Assembly (NCBI GenBank): GCA_900110395.1
Contig: FODP01000009.1
Location: forward strand, 62,001 to 126,000
Source: Rhodospirillales bacterium URHD0017
GTDB taxonomy: Bacteria > Pseudomonadota > Alphaproteobacteria > Reyranellales > Reyranellaceae
Direction of reading: 5' to 3'
DNA length: 64,000 bases
The position numbers were made by a program, and so were the translations under genes. Below, piece after piece: positions 36,785 through 44,587 of this stretch (positions are counted from its first letter, which is position 1; every line of letters starts with the position of its first letter). The notes beneath the pieces are model-generated. The model saw only the letters and a program-made list of their open reading frames with translations, did no database searches and had not been told where the DNA came from.

Positions 36785-37798
36785 TCACTTGCCGAGCGCG
36801 GCCTGGATCTCCTTGAGCATCGCCGTGCCGTTGGCACCCTGCGAGGCCGACCACTGCTCCCAGTAGGGCCGCATCTTGGCGACGAGCGCGTCGACCTGCT
36901 CCTTGGGCGGCACGAAGAGGTCGACCTTGTACTGTGTCTTGAGGATTTCGAGATCCTTGGCCTCGTCGCCGAGATTGGCGGCGCGGAAGCGCGGCGCGTA
37001 GTCCTTGGCCACGGCATCGAGCTTGGCGCGCGTGTCGGCGTCGAGCTTCTCGTAGGCGGCGATGTTGACCAGCGTGTAGTCGGGCCCGCCGATATGGATG
37101 TCGCCCAGCCAGCCCCATTGCACGAACTCGTACCACTTGGCGCCGACGACGTTGAAGCCCGCGGTGATGAAGCCGTCGGCGACGCCGCGCTCCATGGCAA
37201 CCGGCACCTCCGCCGTGGTCAGGCTGACCGAGGAGGCACCGAGCTGCTTCAGCATTTCGGCCTGCTTGCCGTCGCTCGAGCGGATCTTGCGGCCCTTGAA
37301 GTCCTCGATGGTGCGGATCGGCTTGCCCTTGCCGAACACGTTCTGGATCGGCCAGGTGTGATAGAACAGGTTCTTCACGCCGGCCTTGGCGAACAGCGGC
37401 GCCGTGAACTTGTCGACGATCGGCCAGACCTTGTCGAGCTCCTGGGCGTTGCGCACGAGGAACGGCAGGCTGGTCATCGAGGCCAGCGGCACCGTCCCGG
37501 AGATGAACCCCATATAGGCTTCGGCGAGCTGCACCTGGCCGTCGCCCGCCACCTTGACGACCTCCGTCGCCCGGAACGGCAGCTCGCCGGCAGGCCGCAC
37601 CACGATCTCGAGCTTGCCGTTGGTCGCCTTCTTGACCTCTTCGGCGAACTCCTTGTAGCGCAGCGTGATCGGATGGGTGACGCCGGTCACGGCGTAGAGA
37701 TCCCACTTGGTGGGCGACTGTGCCGCTGCACGACCGCCCATCGCAGCGGCGCCAAGCAAGCCCATCACCATCGGACGTCGGCCAATCATCTTGTGCAT
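36785..37798 (-). CDS. dctP: TRAP transporter substrate-binding protein (DctP)
   Basis: 337 residues, periplasmic. The N-terminus (GRRPMVMGLLGAAAMGGRAAAQ) is a signal peptide with a twin-Arg but no perfect Tat motif. The core matches DctP: GELPFRATEVVKVAGDGQVQLAEAYMGFISG, the GRKIRS strand and conserved Arg that ligates carboxylates, then AEVPVAMERGVADGFIT. It would bind an organic acid, possibly aromatic or alpha-keto, for DctQM. Confidence 0.93.
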   Translation of the reverse strand: MHKMIGRRPMVMGLLGAAAMGGRAAAQSPTKWDLYAVTGVTHPITLRYKEFAEEVKKATNGKLEIVVRPAGELPFRATEVVKVAGDGQVQLAEAYMGFISGTVPLASMTSLPFLVRNAQELDKVWPIVDKFTAPLFAKAGVKNLFYHTWPIQNVFGKGKPIRTIEDFKGRKIRSSDGKQAEMLKQLGASSVSLTTAEVPVAMERGVADGFITAGFNVVGAKWYEFVQWGWLGDIHIGGPDYTLVNIAAYEKLDADTRAKLDAVAKDYAPRFRAANLGDEAKDLEILKTQYKVDLFVPPKEQVDALVAKMRPYWEQWSASQGANGTAMLKEIQAALGK

Positions 37799-37860
37799 CG
37801 TCTTGTCCCTCTTCCTGGTGTTTCCTCAGTTTGTCTTGTTGTCGGCTTTCAGGGTAATCA

Positions 37861-38829
37861 TCAGTCTCCCTTGAGGCCGGCCGCCTTGATCACCGGCTCC
37901 CATTTCTCGCGCTCGCGCTTCTCGAAGGCGGCCAGCAGATCGGGCGAGCCGCCGGCCGGCTCGAAGCCGATCTGCAGCAGCCGCTGGCGCGTCTCGGGCT
38001 GGGCCAGGATCCTGGCGACCTCGGCGTTCAGGCGATCGACGATCGCCTTGGGCGTGCCCTTGGGGGCGTAGAGCGCGTTCCACGCCGTCACTTCGAAGCC
38101 CGGGAAGCCCTGCTCCGCCACCGACTTCACGCCCGGCAGCAGCTCGCTGGATTTCAGCGTGGTGATGCCGAGCGGCTTCAGCTTGCCGCCCGATACCTGC
38201 GAGCGCGTCGCCGTCGCGGTGTCGATGATCACCGGTAGCTGGCCGCCGGTGACCTCGGTCATGGCGGTTGCCGATCCCTTGTAAGGAACGCCGAACAGCG
38301 GCGCGCCGCTCTGGGCCTTCAGCAGCTCGAACACCAGGCGCGCCGTGGTGCTGGGCAGCGCGATGTCGATCTTGTCGGGCTTGGCCTTGGCCGCCGCCAC
38401 CAGCTCGGACACGCTGTTGACCGGGAAAGACGGATTGGCCGAGATCACCATCGGCAGCATGGCGACCAGCGCCACCGGTTCGAAATCCTTTTGCGAATCG
38501 TAGCCCACGGACGGATAGAGGAACTCGTTCATGGTCTGCGTCGCCACGGTGCCCATCAGCAGCGTGTAGCCGTCGTTGGCCGACCGCGCGGCCTCGGCGG
38601 TGCCGATGTTGCCGCCCGCTCCCGGCTTGTTGTCGACATAGACCTGCTGGCCCAGCGCCTTGGTGAGCTGCTCGGCGAACAGCCGCGCGCCGACGTCCGT
38701 GCCCTGCCCCGCCTGGTAGGGCACGACGATCTTGATCGGCTTGGACGGCCAGGTCTGGGCATGCGACGGCAGGGCGAAGGCGAGGCTGGCGACAAGCGTC
38801 GCCGCCCGGACGAGGTTTCTTCTTTTCAT
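37861..38829 (-). CDS. Tripartite tricarboxylate transporter (TctC/Bug family) binding protein
   Basis: 322 residues from the ATG at 38829 (GGGAG seven bases before). Signal peptide MKRRNLVRAATLVASLAFALPSHA, then the Bug signature WPSKPIKIVVPYQAGQGTDVGARL and NKPGAGGNIGTAEAARSANDGYTLLMG. No TctA or TctB genes are nearby, as is common for this large family of orphan binding proteins. It sits just upstream of a complete TRAP system, so the operon has two kinds of binding protein. Confidence 0.92.
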   Translation of the reverse strand: MKRRNLVRAATLVASLAFALPSHAQTWPSKPIKIVVPYQAGQGTDVGARLFAEQLTKALGQQVYVDNKPGAGGNIGTAEAARSANDGYTLLMGTVATQTMNEFLYPSVGYDSQKDFEPVALVAMLPMVISANPSFPVNSVSELVAAAKAKPDKIDIALPSTTARLVFELLKAQSGAPLFGVPYKGSATAMTEVTGGQLPVIIDTATATRSQVSGGKLKPLGITTLKSSELLPGVKSVAEQGFPGFEVTAWNALYAPKGTPKAIVDRLNAEVARILAQPETRQRLLQIGFEPAGGSPDLLAAFEKREREKWEPVIKAAGLKGD

Positions 38830-38852
38830 CGTTTCACTCCCTAACAACTTTT

Positions 38853-39992
38853 TTATCTGCTCGGCAGCTCGACGATGCCGGTGCCGAGCACCGACAGCTC
38901 GTCGTCCTGGTTGCGCGCCTCCTGCTCGATCTCGACCAGGTGGCGGCCGCTCTCGACGAACTTGCGCTTCACTTTGGCGTTGATGAACAGGATGTCGCCG
39001 GCCGGATTGTGGCGGCGGATCTTGCAGGTCGCGTTGCGCAGGACACCGTCGTCGCCCATCCAGTTGGTGAGCTGATGGGTCAGCCACGAGGCGCGCTCGG
39101 GGCCGTAGTCGTAGGCGCCGGGAGCGCCGACCTCGTGGGCGAATTCCTCCTCCCAGTGCACACGCTCGGGACAGTCGGGAATGCCGAAGCGGTTGACGAT
39201 GCCGAGTCCCGGATGGGCGTCCACGAGCTTCCAGGCGAGCTTGTTGGCGCGGATGTAGAGGCCGCCCCAGCCCTGCGCGTAGGCGATGAAACCGGTCACC
39301 GTCATCGGCCCCTTGACCATGGTGGGCAGTGCCTCGTCCTCACGAACGTCCTGCCAGTAGCGCGTCTCGCTGCCTCGGATCTTCTCCTCGGCGTAGAGCT
39401 TGTAGGCGTCGGCCAGCTCCTGCTCGCTATAGCGGCGCGGCGGGCGCGCCTTGACGTCCTTGTACTTGGTGCCCTGCTCGCGGGCATGGTCGCGTTCGGT
39501 GCGGAAGCACCAGCTGTCGGCATCGGCTACCAGCTCGCCCTTCTGATTGAAGAAGTCGACGTGGTAGATCTGCTGTACCGCGCGGCCGGCGAACTTGGTG
39601 TCGTGCACGATCAGGTCCTTCAGCCAGGCTTCGGTCGTGATCTCGTCGTTGCGATGAACGGGCTTGTGCCAGTTCCAGTCCGAGCCCGACCACATCGCAT
39701 GGATGCCCGGCAGGCCGCCGACGTAGCCCGAGATGATTCGGCTGGTGGCGAACAGGAAGCTCGGCAGGGCGATGACGTCGCCGAACTTCGTCTTGCGGGC
39801 GTATTCCGGCACGCACCACAGCGGATTGTCGTCGCCGATGCCGTGGGCATAGTGGCGGATGTTGTCGCGCGTCGCCTCGTGGCACCACGGCTCGACCGTC
39901 ACGCCGATCTTCACGCCGATGCGCTGGCGCAGATCGTCGAGCCCCTTCTCGGTGATCTTCGGAAAGCTGCGTTCGATTGTGCTAGCCGACAT
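38853..39992 (-). CDS. MaoC/FAS1-N-like hydratase-dehydratase, double hot-dog protein
   Basis: 379 residues with two hot-dog domains. The N-terminal half (RHYAHGIGDDNPLW) matches the MaoC dehydratase N-terminal domain. The C-terminal half carries a related hot-dog fold with WLTHQLTNWMGDDGVL and KIRRHNPAGD. Such proteins hydrate enoyl-CoA or dehydrate hydroxyacyl-CoA esters. It overlaps the CoA ligase gene by 11 bases, suggesting it acts on the ligase product. Confidence 0.82.
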   Translation of the reverse strand: MSASTIERSFPKITEKGLDDLRQRIGVKIGVTVEPWCHEATRDNIRHYAHGIGDDNPLWCVPEYARKTKFGDVIALPSFLFATSRIISGYVGGLPGIHAMWSGSDWNWHKPVHRNDEITTEAWLKDLIVHDTKFAGRAVQQIYHVDFFNQKGELVADADSWCFRTERDHAREQGTKYKDVKARPPRRYSEQELADAYKLYAEEKIRGSETRYWQDVREDEALPTMVKGPMTVTGFIAYAQGWGGLYIRANKLAWKLVDAHPGLGIVNRFGIPDCPERVHWEEEFAHEVGAPGAYDYGPERASWLTHQLTNWMGDDGVLRNATCKIRRHNPAGDILFINAKVKRKFVESGRHLVEIEQEARNQDDELSVLGTGIVELPSR

Positions 39993-41529
39993 GAGCGTTT
40001 TCCCTCGTGCGTAGAATCTTGCGGTTGATCTTGCCGGCCGGCGTCTTGGGCAGCTCGGCGACGAACTCGACCTGGCGTGGATATTCGTGCTGGCTCAGCC
40101 TCTGTCGCACGAGATCCTGGATCTCGCGCGTAAAAGCCTCGTCGCCCTCGCGCTCGGCGACGACGAAGGCCTTCACGACCTGGCCGCGTAGCGCGTCGGG
40201 CACGCCGATCGCGCCGGCCTCGCGCACGTCGGGATGTTTCAGGATCGCGTCCTCGATCTCGACGGCGCTCATGGTCCAGCCGGCCGAGATGATGACGTCG
40301 TCGGCGCGGCCACCGTGGAAGAAGTAGCCGTCCTCGTCGGCGCGTCCGAGGTCCTTGGTGGCGATCCAGCGATCGCGGCGCCAGACCTTCATCTCGCCCG
40401 TGACGCCGGGCGCGCAGGGCTTGCCCTCGGCATCGTGCACCTCGACCCGGCCGCCGGGGATCGGCTTGCCGAGCGAGCCGCGCTTCACCGGAAAGTCCGG
40501 TGCTCCGGGATAGCTCACCAGGATCACGCCGATCTCGGTCGTGCCGTACATGCTGCAGGCGGGCTGGCCGAACGTCCGCTCGACGAAGTCGGCGGTCTCG
40601 CTGTCGATCGGCTCGCCGGTGAACGAGAGCTTCTGGATGCCGTAACGGTAGCGGTTCGCCGCGCCGGAGTTGCGCATCATGCGATAGTGCGTGGCCGCCG
40701 CAGAGATGTTGGTGAACCGGTGCTTTTCCAGCGCCGCAAGCAGCCGCTCGGCGTCGAACTTGCCGGCATAGGCGCCGACGGTGATGCCGAGCGCCAGCGG
40801 CGCCAGGGTGCCATGCCACAGGCCGTGGCCCCAGGCCGGTGACGACGGACAGATGAAGCGATCGCCCGGCCGCAGGCCCGTGCCGTAAAGCGCGGCCACC
40901 ATCAGAGTGACGATCGAGCGGTGGCTGTGCTTGACCGCTTCGGGAAGCTCGCGGGTCGTGCCCGACGTGTACTGGAAGATGGCGAGCGACTCGGCCGCGG
41001 TATCGGCCACGAAGTTGGGCTCGAAGCGCTGCAGCTCGGTGAAGAAGGCGGCGTCGGCCACGACGACGCGCGGGCCAGCCGACGTGAGTGACGGCGCCTT
41101 CTCGGCGTTGGTCACCAGGAGGCTGGGCTTGCAGTCGTCGACGCGGAGCTGCACGCCATCGGGCCCGAACAAGGTGAACAGAGGCACGGCGATGGCGCCC
41201 CGCTTCGTGGTGCCGAACACGGCTGCGTAGAAGGCGCGCGAAGGCTCGAGCATGACCGCGACGCGGTCGCCGGGCTGCACGCCCTCGGCCGCCAGCCAGT
41301 TGGCGAAGCGCGCGGAGTCTTCGGAAATGTCGCGGAAGCTCAGCGTCTCGCTCGCGCCGTCGGCGCGAATGACGATCACCGCGGGATTGGTACGGCCGGC
41401 ATGCCGGTCGATGCACTCGTGGGCGATGTTGAGGCGCGAGCGGTCGCCGTCGAACAGCTCCCACAGCTTCGCAGGCGAGAACGCCGCCTGCGCGTCCGCG
41501 TAGCTCGTCATGTCGGTCAGCCTCGCCAT
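39982..41529 (-). CDS. AMP-dependent acyl-CoA ligase
   Basis: 515 residues. ANL motifs: IFQYTSGTTRELPEAVKHSHRS, MYGTTEIGVI, GGRADDVIISAGWTMSAVEIED and KTPAGKINRKILR. The P-loop has TTRELPEAVKHS instead of TTGxPKGV, so the family-conserved Gly/Pro/Lys are replaced, though Lys is retained one residue off. It is close in style to benzoate/acetate-type ligases. It is the first gene of the selenoprotein operon, divergent from the IclR gene, and would activate the imported acid. An alternative start is the ATG at 41511. Confidence 0.88.
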   Translation of the reverse strand: MARLTDMTSYADAQAAFSPAKLWELFDGDRSRLNIAHECIDRHAGRTNPAVIVIRADGASETLSFRDISEDSARFANWLAAEGVQPGDRVAVMLEPSRAFYAAVFGTTKRGAIAVPLFTLFGPDGVQLRVDDCKPSLLVTNAEKAPSLTSAGPRVVVADAAFFTELQRFEPNFVADTAAESLAIFQYTSGTTRELPEAVKHSHRSIVTLMVAALYGTGLRPGDRFICPSSPAWGHGLWHGTLAPLALGITVGAYAGKFDAERLLAALEKHRFTNISAAATHYRMMRNSGAANRYRYGIQKLSFTGEPIDSETADFVERTFGQPACSMYGTTEIGVILVSYPGAPDFPVKRGSLGKPIPGGRVEVHDAEGKPCAPGVTGEMKVWRRDRWIATKDLGRADEDGYFFHGGRADDVIISAGWTMSAVEIEDAILKHPDVREAGAIGVPDALRGQVVKAFVVAEREGDEAFTREIQDLVRQRLSQHEYPRQVEFVAELPKTPAGKINRKILRTRENAHVG

Positions 41530-41555
41530 GACGGCATCCTGGCGCGCGGCGGCTT

Positions 41556-41590
41556 ATTGTACAATAGAATACGATTTTGTATATAGACAA
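41556..41590. promoter_or_regulatory. Palindromic sites between the ligase and iclR genes
   Basis: A perfect palindrome ATTGTACAAT (41556-41565) and a TTGT-N6-ACAA repeat (41577-41590) lie in an AT-rich 63-base divergent gap. They are plausible binding sites of the IclR protein controlling both directions. The first TTGTACAA half-sites recur in the second with wider spacing. Confidence 0.45.
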
Positions 41591-41592
41591 TC

Positions 41593-42369
41593 ATGACCGA
41601 TCGCCCCGGCCCTCGCATTCGCGCCGTTCCCGCCGTCACCCGCGCGATCGCGATCCTTCGCCTGCTGAGCCGCAGCCGCACACCGCTTGGCTTGAAGGCC
41701 ATCGCTCAGTCGTTGGGGCTGGTGCCGAGCACGACGCTGCACATCCTGCGGGCGCTGATGGCCGAGCAGCTGGTGCGCATCGAGCCACTCACCAAGCAGT
41801 ACAGTCTCGGCGTCGGCATGCTGCCGCTGGCGCGCGCCGTGCTGGAGAATGGCGACTTCCCCAATCTCGTGCGGCCCAGGCTCGACGAGCTGTCGAATCG
41901 CTATCCCGTCACGGCGATCGGCGTGGAGCTTCCCGATCTCGACCACATGATCGTCGTGGCGCTGGCGCGCAGCCAGGCGCCAGTGCGCCTGCATGTCGAT
42001 GTCGGCAGCCGCTTCCCCGCCTTGATCAGCGCCACGGGACGCTGTCTCGCCGCCTTCACCGAGCAGCCCTGGCCCGAGATCGAGAAACGCTTCCACCGGC
42101 TGCGCTGGCACAATGCGCCGGACTACGAGAGCTGGTGCAAGGAAGTCGACCTGACGCGCCGCCAGAAGTTCAGCATCGATCGCGGCAATTACATTTCCGG
42201 CGTAACCATCGTGGCCGTACCGGTGCTGAACGGCCGCGGCACGATCTCCCATACCTTGGCCGCGGTCGGCCTCGGCAACCAGCTCGACCGCACGACATCG
42301 ATCAAGCTCGCCCACGACATGAAGGGTGTCGCCGAGGAGCTGACGGCGCAGTTGGTGCCGCAGGCGTAG
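41593..42369 (+). CDS. IclR family transcriptional regulator
   Basis: 258 residues. N-terminal winged helix (AVTRAIAILRLLSRSRTPLGLKAIAQSLGLVPSTTLHILRALMAEQLV) and a C-terminal GAF-like effector domain (GSRFPALISATGRCLAAF, the ligand-pocket signature). Divergent from the selenoprotein operon, which it most likely regulates in response to the imported acid or its CoA ester. The ATG lies immediately after the palindromic sites, so autoregulation is likely. Confidence 0.93.
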   Translation: MTDRPGPRIRAVPAVTRAIAILRLLSRSRTPLGLKAIAQSLGLVPSTTLHILRALMAEQLVRIEPLTKQYSLGVGMLPLARAVLENGDFPNLVRPRLDELSNRYPVTAIGVELPDLDHMIVVALARSQAPVRLHVDVGSRFPALISATGRCLAAFTEQPWPEIEKRFHRLRWHNAPDYESWCKEVDLTRRQKFSIDRGNYISGVTIVAVPVLNGRGTISHTLAAVGLGNQLDRTTSIKLAHDMKGVAEELTAQLVPQA

Positions 42370-42451
42370 CGTTCGCCCAGCGGTACATCACCGGCATATC
42401 CGATCAGAATAAGGGTCGAAATACCGGACGGCGCTAGCTAGAAGGGCAGGC

Positions 42452-42991
42452 ATGAACGCCGAAACAAGCGCCGACTGGCGCGACGAGATCTTCGAGGTCC
42501 TGCAAACTCACGACATCAAGCAGGTCTATCACGTGCCCGATGCCGGCCATTCGCGGCTGATCGAGCATTGCCAGCGCTCGAACTCGATCCGCGTCGTGCC
42601 GCTTACGACGGAAGAGGAAGGCATCGCGCTTGCTGCCGGCGCCTGGCTGGGCGGCCAGCGCTCGGCGCTGCTGATGCAGAGCTCGGGCGTCGGCAACACC
42701 ATCAACATGATGGGGCTCACCAAGACGCTGCGCTTTCCGTTCCTGACCCTGATCACCATGCGCGGCGAGTGGGGCGAGTTCAATTCCTGGCAGTTCCCCA
42801 TGGGCCAGGGCACGCCCAAGGTGCTCGAGGCGATGGGCGTGCTGGTCTATTCGGTCGACAAGGCGAGCGAGGTGAAGGCCACGGTCGACGCTGCGGCGCG
42901 CGCGGCCTTCAACGGCGGCCAGTCGGTCGCCGTCCTGCTGCGCCAGAAGCTTATCGGCATCAAGGATTTCGGGAAGAAGACGAGCAAATGA
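42452..42991 (+). CDS. TPP-dependent decarboxylase, PYR-domain subunit (sulfopyruvate/phosphonopyruvate decarboxylase type)
   Basis: 179 residues covering only the pyrimidine-binding half of a TPP enzyme: HDIKQVYHVPDAGHSRLIEHC, the catalytic Glu in VVPLTTEEEGIALAAGAWLGG, LLMQSSGVGNTINMM. It resembles ComD, the alpha subunit of sulfopyruvate decarboxylase. It is encoded with its partner, overlapping by four bases (ATGA). The 2-oxoacid substrate is not defined by sequence. Confidence 0.88.
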   Translation: MNAETSADWRDEIFEVLQTHDIKQVYHVPDAGHSRLIEHCQRSNSIRVVPLTTEEEGIALAAGAWLGGQRSALLMQSSGVGNTINMMGLTKTLRFPFLTLITMRGEWGEFNSWQFPMGQGTPKVLEAMGVLVYSVDKASEVKATVDAAARAAFNGGQSVAVLLRQKLIGIKDFGKKTSK

Positions 42992-43617
42992 GCAATGGGC
43001 AAATGAGCAAGGCCACACTGCAGCGTCGTCCGCTGGTCAAGAAGATCCTCGGAGGCGCCGACGACGATCTTCTGGTGATCGCGGGCCTGGGCTCGTCGAA
43101 CTGGGATATCACCGAGGCGGGCGATCGCCCGCTCAACATGCCGCTGTGGGGCGCCATGGGCGCGCCAGTCAGCATGGGGTTGGGGCTCGCCCTGGCGCAG
43201 CCTGCCAAGCGGGTGCTGGTGATCACCGGCGATGCCGACCTGATGATGAGCCTTGGCTCGCTTGCCACGGTGGCAACGCAGCAGCCGGAGAACCTGGCGA
43301 TCGTCGTGCTCGACAACGAAAAGTTCGGCGAGACCGGCAATCAGGCCTCGCACACCAGCCCGCGCAACAACGGTCCGACCGACTCGGGCGCCGGCGCTGA
43401 CCTCGCCATGATCGCCAAGGGCTGCGGTATCGCCGATGTCGGCACCGTGCGAGACGCAAGCGAGGTGCCAGAGCTCGTCAAGGCGGCGCGCACCACGAAG
43501 GGCCCGGTCTTCCGCCTGGTCAAGGTGATCGTCGAGAAGCTCGAATTCGTCATGCCGCCGCAGGACGGCGCGCATCTGAAAGATCGGTTTCGTCAGGCGC
43601 TGCTGGGTCGCCCCTGA
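42988..43617 (+). CDS. TPP-dependent decarboxylase, PP-domain subunit (sulfopyruvate decarboxylase beta-like)
   Basis: 209 residues from the ATG at 42988. It holds the diphosphate-binding half with the TPP motif GDADLMMSLGSLATVATQQPENLAIVVLDNEKFGETG split across the protein. The GDG of the textbook motif reads GDA. Together with the upstream subunit it makes one complete decarboxylase, similar to ComDE. Its 3' end overlaps the convergent LysR gene by 25 bases. Confidence 0.88.
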   Translation: MSNGQMSKATLQRRPLVKKILGGADDDLLVIAGLGSSNWDITEAGDRPLNMPLWGAMGAPVSMGLGLALAQPAKRVLVITGDADLMMSLGSLATVATQQPENLAIVVLDNEKFGETGNQASHTSPRNNGPTDSGAGADLAMIAKGCGIADVGTVRDASEVPELVKAARTTKGPVFRLVKVIVEKLEFVMPPQDGAHLKDRFRQALLGRP

Positions 43618-44501
43618 CGGACGGCCGGCAGCTCGGCGATGAGCGGGGCGAGCGCCGGTGCCCGGTTCTCCGAATGCCATGACGCCACCGTCTCGACCTC
43701 GAACCCGCGCGCATCGAGCGCGAGATAGCGAACGTCGGGGCGCTGCAGCTTCGACATGCACTGCGGCACGAGGGCGACACCGAGGCCCGCCGCGACCAGC
43801 CCGAGGATGGTCTGCATCTGGATCGCCTCCTGGGCCAGATGCGGCGTGAAGCCCGCCTTCTGGCAGGCGGCGATTGCCAGGTCGTACAGTCCGGGCGCCA
43901 GCTCACGCGGGAACTGAATGAAAGGCTCCGCTGCCAGCGAGCGCAACGCGGTGCGACGGCGGCCGGCGAGCGCGTGATTGGCCGGTACGGCCGCTATCAG
44001 CGGCTCGCGGAAGACCGGCCGCATCGTCAGGCCCGACGCCGGCGACGGCAGTATGGAAAGTCCGAGATCGAGCTCACCCGAACGCAGCAGGGCCTGCTGG
44101 CGATCGCCGGTCAGTTCCAGCAGCTTCAAAGCGACATCCGGGTGCTTCTGCCGAAAGCGGCGGACCAGCGGCGGCAGGATGCTGTAGTCGACCGTGCTGA
44201 CGAAGCCGATGGTGAGCCGGCCGACCGTCCCTTGGGCGGCGCGGCGGGCATGGATGACAGCAGCCTCGGCCTGGCCGAGCAGGCGTCGCGCTTCGTCGAG
44301 CAGCACACGTCCCGCCTCGGTGAGCTCGACGCGGCGTTGCGTGCGGATCAAGAGCGGCGCGCCGACCTCGCGTTCGAGGGTGCGGATCTGCACGCTGAGC
44401 GGCGGCTGCGAGACGTTGAGCCGACGCGCCGCACGGCCGAAGTGCAGCTCTTCGGCGACGGCCACGAAGTAGCGAAGGCGGCGCAGATCGGGCGGGTTCA
44501 T
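43593..44501 (-). CDS. LysR family transcriptional regulator
   Basis: 302 residues. N-terminal helix-turn-helix LRRLRYFVAVAEELHFGRAARRLNVSQPPLSVQIRTLEREVGAPL, then a periplasmic-binding-protein-like effector domain (RLTIGFVSTVDYSILPPLVRRFRQKHPDV). It is of the BenM/CatR-like type that responds to aromatic or small acids. It is divergent from the dihydroxyacid dehydratase gene, its likely target. Its start codon overlaps an ATAC-N7-GTAT box. Confidence 0.94.
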   Translation of the reverse strand: MNPPDLRRLRYFVAVAEELHFGRAARRLNVSQPPLSVQIRTLEREVGAPLLIRTQRRVELTEAGRVLLDEARRLLGQAEAAVIHARRAAQGTVGRLTIGFVSTVDYSILPPLVRRFRQKHPDVALKLLELTGDRQQALLRSGELDLGLSILPSPASGLTMRPVFREPLIAAVPANHALAGRRRTALRSLAAEPFIQFPRELAPGLYDLAIAACQKAGFTPHLAQEAIQMQTILGLVAAGLGVALVPQCMSKLQRPDVRYLALDARGFEVETVASWHSENRAPALAPLIAELPAVRQGRPSSA

Positions 44502-44514
44502 ACCGAATCAGTAT
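44500..44514. promoter_or_regulatory. LysR-type box ATAC-N7-GTAT over the lysR start
   Basis: ATACCGAATCAGTAT is a perfect dyad of the consensus used by CatM/BenM-type regulators. A second dyad, CCAAT-N6-ATTGG (44524-44539), includes a TATATT that could serve as the -10 of the divergent dehydratase promoter. Occupancy would block lysR and set up control of the other gene. Confidence 0.55.
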
Positions 44515-44587
44515 CAATGGCAGCCAATCAATATATTGGACCAAGATTGGACGCAGGAGCAAGGCTGCCCCCTGAAGGAGCCCAGCC

